Assembly: GCF_900109055.1 (NCBI RefSeq) | Contig: NZ_FOIV01000002.1 | Span: forward strand, 496,001-560,000 | Origin: Prevotella sp. khp7 | GTDB lineage: Bacteria > Bacteroidota > Bacteroidia > Bacteroidales > Bacteroidaceae | Reading direction: 5' to 3' | DNA: 64,000 nt | In this document: piece by piece, positions 51,078-59,130 of the stretch | Position numbering within the stretch: the stretch's first letter is position 1 | Layout of the letters: each line of letters starts with the position of its first letter | Notes under the pieces: generated by a model | What the model was told of the DNA's origin: nothing | Databases searched by the model: none | What the model saw: only the letters and a program-made list of their open reading frames with translations | Program-made: the position numbers and the translations under genes

Positions 51078-51160
51078 GTACCCATGAAGGGAACAGTGAG
51101 TTCCTACGGCGGGAACAGTCTGTTCCCATGGGAGGAACTGGTAGTTCCCTCCGTGGGAAC
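51078..51160. repeat. 22-bp tandem array of inverted 5-mers (array 2)
   Basis: GGAAC at 51090, 51112, 51134 and 51156; GTTCC at 51100, 51122 and 51144 (plus a variant GTACC at 51078). Layout is GGAAC-N5-GTTCC-N7 repeated with exact 22-base period. The N5 and N7 spacers differ in every unit. Palindrome centres fall at 51097, 51108, 51119, 51130, 51141 and 51152, exactly 11 bases apart. The rest of the 504-base gap 50893-51396 holds a 16-bp palindrome and two promoters. Confidence 0.9.
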
Positions 51161-51237
51161 TGCTGGGAAAAACTATCCGGACAAGTGAAGGAAACGGCAC
51201 TTTTGAGGGGTTGATAACCGTAGGATGATGGGTTGTT

Positions 51238-51253
51238 AAAATTATATAATTTT
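51238..51253. promoter_or_regulatory. 16-bp A+T palindrome upstream of the sensor promoter
   Basis: AAAATTATATAATTTT, perfectly symmetrical, 35 bases before the -7 box of the sensor operon. A possible regulator site. Confidence 0.45.
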
Positions 51254-51264
51254 CAGAGGATAAT

Positions 51265-51296
51265 GTTGCATGTTTAATGAAAATTGCCTATATTTG
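51265..51296 (+). promoter_or_regulatory. Promoter of the sensor pair
   Basis: GTTG (51265-51268, 3 of 4), 20 bases, then TATATTTG (51289-51296). The leader to the ATG is about 95 bases. Confidence 0.6.
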
Positions 51297-51396
51297 CAAT
51301 TACTATTATAGTTGAACCAATTAAAAACAATCATCCGAAACAGTTCCGATAACTGCTTTAGGATTTGTTGTATGGCAGATATGCCTTTAGGGAAAA

Positions 51397-52911
51397 ATGA
51401 AGAAATGGCCTGGAATAATAACTAAGACCCTATCAATCAGATTAAGTCTGCTGGTTGTCTGTGAGGTGGCATTGTTGCTTCTGGCTTCACTGATTGTGAT
51501 GTTTTATTTCTCACGTCAGGCATTGAGGAAGGAAGAGTTGAACAATGCGGAGCAGACGTTGGAGGGAACTGTCCAGCGTATAGACAATATTCTGCTGGGC
51601 GTGGAGCAGCTGACTGATAATGTCTATAGGGACTTATTGTTGCATCTTGATGAGCCCGACCGCATGTTCTACTATAGTCGCAGAATTGTGGAGTGCAATC
51701 CTTATATTGTGGGATGTGCCATTGTTTTTAGGCCTTATTATTACCCAGACCGTGAGTTGTTTATGGCTTATGTCCATCGCAAAGGCAATAGTCTGTCGTC
51801 TGACGGGAATTCGGAACTGGTGACTCAGACCACGTTTACGAATAAGCCTTATACGCAGCAGGTGTGGTATACAGAGCCCATGACCACTTGCAAGGCCTGT
51901 TGGACAAACCCGCTTAAAAACGAGAATACAGAGAATGAAGCGCTCTGCACCTTCTGTTTACCGATACTTGACCAGGATTCAGAATGCGTGGGTGTCATAG
52001 CTGTTGATTTACCTATCGCGCTGTTCTCAAAGACAATCCTTGATGTCAAGCCTTCGCCCAATGGATACGCTATGTTATTGGCTCGCAACGGTTCGTATAT
52101 CGTACATCCGGATTCAGAGAAGCTGTTGCATCAGACGGTATTTGTCCAAATGGGACAAGGGGCAGATAATACCGTACTGGAGGCTGCCGAGGCAATGGTG
52201 GCTGGTGAGACTGGTCATAAGCTTTTCCGTATGAATGGTCGTAAGTGGTATGTGTTCTATAAGCCTTTCGAACGTGCTGATATGCCAGGGCGTTATGTGA
52301 ATAAAGTTGGGTGGAGTGTCGGTGTCGTTTATCCAGAGGACGACATTGCTGGCGATTATAATTTGCTGTTTTGCTATTTGCTGATCATCGCCCTGATAGG
52401 AATAATTCTCATATTTGTATTCTGTCGCATGATTACCCACCGTCAGTTGCTCCCTTTGGACTTACTGACGCACTTTACACAGCGTATTGCTGAAGGACAC
52501 TACGACGAGTCTATCCCCGATGGAAAGAGCAAAGATGAGGTAGGGCGATTACAAGACCACCTCCAACAGATGCAGAAGGCACTGGCAATACATGTTGGTG
52601 AATTAGAGAAGTCGTCCTCCATGCAACAGGAACGTACCAAAGTGCTGGAAGATGCCTATGACAAGGCACAGGAAGCAGATAAGATGAAGATGGCTTTCCT
52701 CCATTACATAACGAATCAGATGATTGAGCCTTCTAATGTTATCGACAGAAGTGTCACGACTTTCTGTAATAACTATTATGGCATCAGTCTTGAAGAGGCC
52801 GATAAAAAGGTGAATGACATCCGACAGCAGAGTCAGGCCATCATCACCCTGCTTGACTATATGCTTCATACAGCAGAAAATGAAACAAGAAAGGAGGAGA
52901 GCCATGAGTAA
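51397..52911 (+). CDS. Membrane sensor with dCache-like and HAMP domains but no kinase ATPase domain
   Basis: 504 residues. Membrane helices at about 12-35 and 320-345 flank a periplasmic dCache-like sensor (GCAIVFRPYYYPDRELFMAYV, ending in the repeated ANGYAMLLARNGSYIVHPDSE-type strand). HAMP follows (PLDLLTHFTQRIAEGHYDESIPDGKSKDEVGRL in segments), then a coiled coil and a DHp-like helix with a His in MAFLHYITNQMIEPSNVI. The protein stops there: no N, G1 or G2 boxes of an ATPase domain. It overlaps the next gene, a full histidine kinase, by 8 bases. A co-sensor or heterodimer partner is the simplest idea. Confidence 0.8.
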   Translation: MKKWPGIITKTLSIRLSLLVVCEVALLLLASLIVMFYFSRQALRKEELNNAEQTLEGTVQRIDNILLGVEQLTDNVYRDLLLHLDEPDRMFYYSRRIVECNPYIVGCAIVFRPYYYPDRELFMAYVHRKGNSLSSDGNSELVTQTTFTNKPYTQQVWYTEPMTTCKACWTNPLKNENTENEALCTFCLPILDQDSECVGVIAVDLPIALFSKTILDVKPSPNGYAMLLARNGSYIVHPDSEKLLHQTVFVQMGQGADNTVLEAAEAMVAGETGHKLFRMNGRKWYVFYKPFERADMPGRYVNKVGWSVGVVYPEDDIAGDYNLLFCYLLIIALIGIILIFVFCRMITHRQLLPLDLLTHFTQRIAEGHYDESIPDGKSKDEVGRLQDHLQQMQKALAIHVGELEKSSSMQQERTKVLEDAYDKAQEADKMKMAFLHYITNQMIEPSNVIDRSVTTFCNNYYGISLEEADKKVNDIRQQSQAIITLLDYMLHTAENETRKEESHE

Positions 52912-54817
52912 AGTAAACCACAGTCTTTCCATGAAGCTCAGTCTAGGCATTCTACTGATAGTAGCTCCCGTCTTCATATTGGCTTTGGGTGCTCTATTCC
53001 TTCAGTCGCGATACTTTATCCGGCAGGAAGCTTCTGAGCATGCCAACAGTTTGCTTAACACAGCCGTTCAGCGGGTGAGAAAGTGTATGAGTGCGGTTGA
53101 AACATCGATTAATGCAAATGCATGGTTGATTGAAGACGACTTCCGTCTAGAGACTCTGCCTGCCTCTTCACACCGCATTGTACAATTCAATCCCATTGTG
53201 CATTATAGTTGTATTAGTGTCCAACCGAATATGTTTCCCAAGCATGGACGCTATTTCTCTGTCAGTTCCCTCAATAAGGGTGACACGGTGGTTACTATTC
53301 ATGAGACAGATAAAGAGTATCTCGACAGAGCATGTTACAGAATACCGATAGAAACTGGTAAGACCTGCTGGGTGGAACCGTCTTATGAGCAGGCAGAGCG
53401 TGAGGTCGGCCTTAACGAGGTGGTGGCTTCTTATTGTAGACCCATCCGACTGAAAAACGGCAAGATCGCTGGTGTCGTTTCTGCCAGTCTCTCCTTCAGA
53501 CAACTTGCTGAAGCTATGAATGTGGGCGATAGCACCTATCCTGATGCCTATTTCGCTCTGTTAGGTAGTGACGGGCGTTACCTTATCCATCCCGACTCTG
53601 CGCGTCTTTTCAAGAAGACCATCTATACCGATGTTGACCCAGGTTCACAATCAGAGATGATTGCATTAGGGCATGAGATGACGGTAGGTAATCAGGGGAA
53701 TATGCGTATGAAAATCAATGGAACACTGTGCCATGTATGCTATTCTCCTGTTCCAGACACAAACTGGAGTCTTGCGCTGATATGTCCAGATACTGTAATT
53801 CTGAGTAACTATTATCTGCTGACATACATGATTATAGCACTTATCTTTATTGGTTTACTGGTTATTCTGTGGCTATGTAATAGAAGTGTCAGATATGCCA
53901 TCAGACCGCTCAGCAGACTTCTCAGACTCTCACAAAAGATAGCAGATGGCGAGTACAGTGAGGTAATACCTTATTCTAAGCGTAAGGACGTTATAGGCAG
54001 GTTGCAGAATAATTTTGCAATCATGCAGCAGTCACTTTACCATCATGTGAATGGTATATGCCAAACGACAAAAGAGACGGAGAAACGTAATGACGAGCTG
54101 GTACATGCCATGAAATCGACAGAGGAGGCAGTCAGGCAGAAGAACCGCTTTATACAGAACATATCGCACCAGATACGTACGCCGATGAATATTATTCTAG
54201 GTTTTGCCGATGTGTTACGCGACGGTCTTGCATCGTGTAACACTAATATGATTCAGGAAGAAGACCAGAAGCAGATCATCCGCATGATGAAATATAATGC
54301 CATGCACTTGAACCGTATGATATTAATGCTCTACGATAGTTCTGAGTCGGGCACTTCACGTGAGTTGATGATTTCCAGAAATGACCAGATGTCATGTAAT
54401 GAACTGGCTCGGGAATGTATAAACTATACCTACACCCACTTCCCAGTTCAGGCCATAGAGTATAAGACAGAACTTCCTGATGCCGTATGTATCCTAACCA
54501 ACCATCTTTATCTGATGCGCTCGCTTCGTGAACTGCTCTATAACTCAGCAAAGTTCTCTGACGGAAAGCATATCAAACTGAGTGTTTCCCAGACAGAGAC
54601 AACTGTTCGTTTCGTTGTCGAGGATGTTGGGCCGGGCTTATCTGAGGAATCAAGGGATCAGCTTTTCAAATCGTTTACAAAAATGGATGATTTATCTGAT
54701 GGCCTTGGTCTTGGCTTACCACTTACAAAGCGTCATGCCATCAACCTTGGTGGTAACCTTGTTCTCGACACCAGCTATAACGAAGGTTGCCGTTTCGTTC
54801 TTGTTGTGCCGAAGTAA
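52904..54817 (+). CDS. Sensor histidine kinase (dCache, HAMP, HisKA, HATPase)
   Basis: 637 residues from the ATG at 52904, which follows an AGGAGGAG ribosome site; the frame is open upstream but lies within the previous gene. Membrane helices at about 10-32 and 304-328; the periplasmic part resembles that of the preceding gene (LLGSDGRYLIHPDSA against LLARNGSYIVHPDSE). Phospho-acceptor His422 in FIQNISHQIRTPMN; ATP-binding boxes ELLYNSAKFS, VEDVGPGLSEE and DGLGLGLPLTKRH. No receiver or DNA-binding domain and no response regulator nearby, so it is an orphan kinase. A terminator shared with the sus genes follows. Confidence 0.9.
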   Translation: MSKVNHSLSMKLSLGILLIVAPVFILALGALFLQSRYFIRQEASEHANSLLNTAVQRVRKCMSAVETSINANAWLIEDDFRLETLPASSHRIVQFNPIVHYSCISVQPNMFPKHGRYFSVSSLNKGDTVVTIHETDKEYLDRACYRIPIETGKTCWVEPSYEQAEREVGLNEVVASYCRPIRLKNGKIAGVVSASLSFRQLAEAMNVGDSTYPDAYFALLGSDGRYLIHPDSARLFKKTIYTDVDPGSQSEMIALGHEMTVGNQGNMRMKINGTLCHVCYSPVPDTNWSLALICPDTVILSNYYLLTYMIIALIFIGLLVILWLCNRSVRYAIRPLSRLLRLSQKIADGEYSEVIPYSKRKDVIGRLQNNFAIMQQSLYHHVNGICQTTKETEKRNDELVHAMKSTEEAVRQKNRFIQNISHQIRTPMNIILGFADVLRDGLASCNTNMIQEEDQKQIIRMMKYNAMHLNRMILMLYDSSESGTSRELMISRNDQMSCNELARECINYTYTHFPVQAIEYKTELPDAVCILTNHLYLMRSLRELLYNSAKFSDGKHIKLSVSQTETTVRFVVEDVGPGLSEESRDQLFKSFTKMDDLSDGLGLGLPLTKRHAINLGGNLVLDTSYNEGCRFVLVVPK

Positions 54818-54841
54818 AAAACATAAAACATAAAAAATAAA

Positions 54842-54872
54842 GTCGGGCCGCTCTTCACTAGGGCGGCCCGAC
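54842..54872. terminator. Bidirectional terminator between the kinase gene and the sus operon
   Basis: GTCGGGCCGC (54842-54851) and GCGGCCCGAC (54863-54872) are perfect arms. The T-rich flank is on the minus-strand exit, so it serves the sus operon best; it also sits 24 bases after the kinase stop. A smaller GAGC/GCTC hairpin lies at 54884-54897. Confidence 0.85.
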
Positions 54873-54903
54873 GGGCTTATTATGAGCGAATATGCTCGGG
54901 GAA

Positions 54904-56271
54904 TTACTTGATGGTTACCTTGTGGGCTCCGTTGTAAGAGAGGTAGAGCTTGAAGGTGTGTGTGCCAGCTGTAATATTGAGGTTCGCACCGTCCTGAGTC
55001 AGAGCGTTTACATCGCCACCCCAGTTGATACCCCAGTCGTGGTTAGCACGGAACTTGAACTCACCTGACACAGCGTCGGTTGTTACCTCCCAGCAGCCAT
55101 CGGCAGTGTTGTAAGTCATCTCTACATCGCCGCTCCAGTCGTTGAACCCACCGATGAGGCTGACGCTCTCAATCTTAGTGAGGTTGTAACTGAGGCTGGC
55201 TGCATCGAGGTCGATTTTGTAGAAACCTGCACCTGGGTCTGGGCAGTTAGGACCGCCAGAAGAGGTCAGCGTACCATTTGTGGTCGTGCCGTCTACATAC
55301 TCAAGGTCGTCGTCCCAGTTGTCGGCATTGGGCTTGAACTTGAACTCGCCGTCGAGATAATAGAATCCAGTGTATTTACCATCGCCGTCAGCGCCATAAA
55401 GAGCATGGCTGATGCCCCAACCGCCTTCGTTACCAATCTCATAGAAGAACTCACCGAATTTGAGTGCCGTTGAGGTCCATGTTTGATTCATCATGTCGAA
55501 CTGAATGCGATAGAACTTGGCGCCCTCAACGTAAGCCACTTTGAGATTCCCACCAGCATTATCAGTGGCGAAAGACCCCTCGGTCTCAGACGCGGTGAGA
55601 CACTTGCTCCAGTCACCGCCGAGACCAGACTTCGGCGTAACTTTGAACTCGATGTCGCCTGTTACCACGCTTCCGGGAATCAGCACCGTAAATACGGGAT
55701 TCTCATAGGCATCGGCGCCACCGTTTGACAATTCATAATCCGTGTTGCTGTTGTTCCAGCCGTTCACTGTACCTGTGATGTAGTAAGCGTCCTCAATTAT
55801 TGGCGCGTTGGGTGTTGCGGTGAGGGTGGTGCTGCCTGTTGCCGCGATTGTTGTACCGTTGATGTCAACCAGACCTACGACGTTTACAGGTATGGTACGT
55901 GCTACTGGGCGGCGTCCCCAGAGGTTATTGACGGCACTCTCAAGTTCGGTGGTGCTCACGTAGCCGTTACCGTTAACCTCAAGAGGAATCGACCTGCTGC
56001 CGTCCTCGTTGGTGATTTCGGCGCTATACATGGCCTCTACACCTTCGTCTGCGCCGTCAACAATTTCCAAGCCCGTAACAGAGGCATTGAACAATTGTAC
56101 GGTCTCGTTGGTATAAGTGGCAAAGTCGACGGCACTTGTGGGGCTGACGCTGATGCCTACGTTGAGGGCTTCCTCAGGTCCGTTGGTGATAGGGTCGGCC
56201 CAGTCTTTATAATCGTCGGTACAGCCTGTCATCAGCAAGGCGATACCAATCATTGACAATAACTTTTTCAT
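54904..56271 (-). CDS. susF: SusF-like outer-membrane starch-binding lipoprotein
   Basis: 455 residues, lipobox ALLMTGC followed by TDDYKDW. An N-terminal Ig-like domain (GISVSPTSAVDF, ETVQLFNAS) leads into starch-binding modules: YYITGTVNGWNNSNTDYEL (about 165-185), a middle module with FYEIGNEGGWGISHALYG, and the C-terminal SVSLIGGFNDWSGDVEM...FKFRANHDWGINWGGD. The module types and order match SusF. It would hold starch at the cell surface and is not catalytic. Last gene of susCDEF. Confidence 0.88.
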   Translation of the reverse strand: MKKLLSMIGIALLMTGCTDDYKDWADPITNGPEEALNVGISVSPTSAVDFATYTNETVQLFNASVTGLEIVDGADEGVEAMYSAEITNEDGSRSIPLEVNGNGYVSTTELESAVNNLWGRRPVARTIPVNVVGLVDINGTTIAATGSTTLTATPNAPIIEDAYYITGTVNGWNNSNTDYELSNGGADAYENPVFTVLIPGSVVTGDIEFKVTPKSGLGGDWSKCLTASETEGSFATDNAGGNLKVAYVEGAKFYRIQFDMMNQTWTSTALKFGEFFYEIGNEGGWGISHALYGADGDGKYTGFYYLDGEFKFKPNADNWDDDLEYVDGTTTNGTLTSSGGPNCPDPGAGFYKIDLDAASLSYNLTKIESVSLIGGFNDWSGDVEMTYNTADGCWEVTTDAVSGEFKFRANHDWGINWGGDVNALTQDGANLNITAGTHTFKLYLSYNGAHKVTIK

Positions 56272-56287
56272 ACTTCAAAGATGTTTT

Positions 56288-57472
56288 TTATTTTTCAACA
56301 AACATGAACTGACCTGTGATGTCGTTCAGGAATACAGTGTAGCTGCCTTCCTTGTAAGGAATGTTGGCTCCGCCCTGAGTACCCTGTCCGTAGGGGAATG
56401 AATCAGTACCCCAGTTGAAGTCCCAAGCGCCATCGGCAGCGAACTTCAGTTCTCCAGCCTCACTGGCGTCGAAAGTAGCTGTCCATGCGTGGTTCTCGCC
56501 ACCATAGGTGTTGAAGGCGTTCATCAGGTTTGCGTTGACATCCCAGCCGTTGTATCCGCCAGGTATACCCATTGTGGTGAATGCACGAGGTGCACCGTCG
56601 TATGGCTCAATGGTCAGAACATTATTCTTGGTGTCGAGCTTCACAGTGTAGTAACCGTCAGAAGGAACGGTGATATTTCCTGAACCGCCATCGTTCTTCA
56701 CGTAGCCGGCATCGCCTGCTCCCCACTGTTCATTCCAGTCACCAGGAGTCTTGATGAGCTTGAAGCCCTTGCCTCCAGGGAACCAGCCAGTGAAGGCAAT
56801 CACACCCTGACCTGTTGCCTTGTCGTAGCTCTCGTCAGCAAGTGTCATCAGCGGGAAGATTGCTGTGCCGATGCCACCAACAGAGTTATTCCAAGAGCCG
56901 TCACCAACACACTCGCCAACAAGATACCAGAGTTCAGGTGCTGCCTCCTTCAGAGCAACATAGAAGGGTATGACGTTGATGGTTACTGTGTTAGAGTAAA
57001 CGGTGGGAGCGCCTGGTGTTTCGGCAGCCAGACGAGCATAGACTGTTGTGCTTGCTGGTACAGAATTCTCATTCCATCCGGCTAGTTGGACAAGACCTTT
57101 TGCCAACTGAGCGGCATCTACTGTACCACTGCAGCCATTGTAAACCTGATCTAGAATCACATAGTCTGCAACTGCTGTTCCTGTCTCATCTGCCTCGACT
57201 TCTGCGACAGATGTCGTGAAGCTATCAGAGAGAGAGAATGCCATCTGATACTGAGCAGCAACAGGGAATCCGCCATAGTCAGGCTGTGACCATGTGAAGT
57301 TCAGACCAGAAGAGGTCTTCAGATCTACGTTAAAAGCCGAATAGGCCGGTGTGTTCAGGGAGAACGTTGCCGGTACGGTCAGCGTTGGATTTGAGTCATT
57401 ATCGTCTGCGCATGAAGCAAACAGATACGCACCGCATAAGAGCAGTAATGATGACTTGAATATATTCTTCAT
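56288..57472 (-). CDS. susE: SusE-like outer-membrane starch-binding lipoprotein
   Basis: 394 residues with lipobox YLFASC and acidic ADDNDSN next to it. An N-terminal SusE domain (FSLNTPAYSAFNVDLKTSSGLNFTWSQPDYGG) is followed by two starch-binding modules (AAPELWYLVGECVGDGSWNNS, and PGGYNGWDVNANLMNAF...KFAADGAWDFNWG). Surface starch capture together with SusF. Gaps of 16 and 24 bases to its neighbours indicate one transcript. Confidence 0.9.
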   Translation of the reverse strand: MKNIFKSSLLLLCGAYLFASCADDNDSNPTLTVPATFSLNTPAYSAFNVDLKTSSGLNFTWSQPDYGGFPVAAQYQMAFSLSDSFTTSVAEVEADETGTAVADYVILDQVYNGCSGTVDAAQLAKGLVQLAGWNENSVPASTTVYARLAAETPGAPTVYSNTVTINVIPFYVALKEAAPELWYLVGECVGDGSWNNSVGGIGTAIFPLMTLADESYDKATGQGVIAFTGWFPGGKGFKLIKTPGDWNEQWGAGDAGYVKNDGGSGNITVPSDGYYTVKLDTKNNVLTIEPYDGAPRAFTTMGIPGGYNGWDVNANLMNAFNTYGGENHAWTATFDASEAGELKFAADGAWDFNWGTDSFPYGQGTQGGANIPYKEGSYTVFLNDITGQFMFVEK

Positions 57473-57496
57473 AAACTATTTCCTTTCTATTATTGA

Positions 57497-59107
57497 TTAG
57501 TATCCAGGATTCTGCACATTGTCGTAAGTAGGCAACTGTGATGCGGGAATAGCATAGATGTTGCGGTATGTGTCAAAATTACGACCAGCATATGTACCAC
57601 CCTTCCATTGCCACTTATAGTCAGAGTTTCCGCCAAACTTACCGAAGCGGATCAGGTCTACACGGCGACGGCCCTCGAAGTAGAACTCACGAGCCCACTC
57701 ATCAAGAATATCATCCAGTGAATAACTTGTCTTTTGTGTAGCATGAGCACGAGCACGAACGGCATTGATAGCATTAACAGCTTCAGCTGTTGCTTTGCCA
57801 CCATTAGCACGGGTCAGAGCTTCTGCATAGGCAAGATAGGCTTCAGCAGCACGGAGGAAGAAGAAATCTGCATCCATAAAAGTAGCATCGTGACCAGAAC
57901 TTCCATCAGACTTGTAGTTGATGAACTTGGCAACTGCATAGCCGTTCTTAAAGGTGGCACGGTCAAGATTGTTCAATTCACGGCCAACACCATCAAAGAT
58001 GGCACGATCATCGCCTGCAGCAACTACCATCTCATATGAAGGTACCTGAGGTGCATCCAGATTCGGGAAGAACTTCTGAATCAGACTTGGACGGGTGCGG
58101 TTACCGCCCCATACCTGACCTGACAGGCCGTTTGTACCATTAGGATCATTGGGGTTAGCATGCATGTCGCTGTCAAAGCTTCCTGCACACAGGAACTGAG
58201 AGGTACCCCATGATGTGGTGGTCAGACCATCCTGGAGAATGGGGAAAATTGCTTCTACAGAAGCTGCGCTCTCACCATTGTCGCCCATAAAGAGCATCTG
58301 GTAAGCAGACCATCCGTTAACAGATGTGGTATTCAACTTGTAAGCAGAGTCAATCACCTTCTTGGCGTACTCGGCAGCCTTTGCCCACTGTGCGGTACCT
58401 GTGTAGACCTCTGCATTCAGATATAGACGTGAGAGCAGAATCCAGGCTGCAGCCTTATCAACACGGCCGTATCCGCTATCTGAGGACTTCTTGGGTGCTG
58501 CGGCAGAAAGGTTAGGCTCGATATTCGTGAGGAGTTCCTCCTCCAGCCAGCTATAAATCTCCTGACGGCTCATGATAACTGGCTTGGCTAGTGTCTCAGA
58601 GAAAGGAACGCGTCCGAAAGCATCCATCAACAGATAATAGTCCAAAGCACGAAGGAAACGAACCTCGGCAGTCATCGTAGCATCATAGTCGGCTGCGATA
58701 TTCAGATACTGGTTACAATAGGTAATACCTGTTGTCAGACGTGCAAAATATCCATTCAGCATGGGGTGAGACTCGTCGTATGTGTTGAAGCAAGATTGTT
58801 CGATACCATCATCACCCCAGCCATTGATAGCCTCATCGGTAGGTAATTCGTTTGAATTCCACATCTGGCGAATGAAACCTGATGTACCGCCATCGATACC
58901 GTCAATATCACAGTCGCCGTTAGCACCGCCGTTGCCGGCCATAGCTATGTTTGCATAGCACTTGTTGAACAGACCTTCTGCGCTGACCTCTGTAGACATG
59001 TTGGGATCCAGTGGATCAACATCGAGGTCCTTGACACATGATGTGGCGCCAAATACAAGTGCAAGGCCTGCTGCGATAGGCATTATATTCTTGATAAACT
59101 TTTTCAT
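57497..59107 (-). CDS. susD: SusD-like starch-binding outer-membrane lipoprotein
   Basis: 536 residues; lipobox FGATSC then VKDLDVDPLDPN, the usual RagB/SusD start. TPR-like helices with EVRFLRALDYYLLMDAFGRVPF, SRLYLNAEVYTG, and the C-terminal WAREFYFEGRRRVDLIRFGKF, all family signatures. It caps the SusC barrel and brings oligosaccharide to it. Sits 23 bases after susC. Confidence 0.95.
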   Translation of the reverse strand: MKKFIKNIMPIAAGLALVFGATSCVKDLDVDPLDPNMSTEVSAEGLFNKCYANIAMAGNGGANGDCDIDGIDGGTSGFIRQMWNSNELPTDEAINGWGDDGIEQSCFNTYDESHPMLNGYFARLTTGITYCNQYLNIAADYDATMTAEVRFLRALDYYLLMDAFGRVPFSETLAKPVIMSRQEIYSWLEEELLTNIEPNLSAAAPKKSSDSGYGRVDKAAAWILLSRLYLNAEVYTGTAQWAKAAEYAKKVIDSAYKLNTTSVNGWSAYQMLFMGDNGESAASVEAIFPILQDGLTTTSWGTSQFLCAGSFDSDMHANPNDPNGTNGLSGQVWGGNRTRPSLIQKFFPNLDAPQVPSYEMVVAAGDDRAIFDGVGRELNNLDRATFKNGYAVAKFINYKSDGSSGHDATFMDADFFFLRAAEAYLAYAEALTRANGGKATAEAVNAINAVRARAHATQKTSYSLDDILDEWAREFYFEGRRRVDLIRFGKFGGNSDYKWQWKGGTYAGRNFDTYRNIYAIPASQLPTYDNVQNPGY

Positions 59108-59130
59108 TGTCTTATTTTCTTAATGGTAAA

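Noticed and set aside
51078..51160. CRISPR array
   Set aside because: The conserved parts are 5-base inverted motifs with 5- and 7-base spacers; there is no repeat of 23 bases or more, no 30-base spacers and no cas genes.
50909..51214. Open frames of 80 to 101 codons across the amylase-sensor gap
   Set aside because: They overlap the amylase promoter and array 2, have no ribosome site or family motifs, and two of them share the same DNA in different frames.
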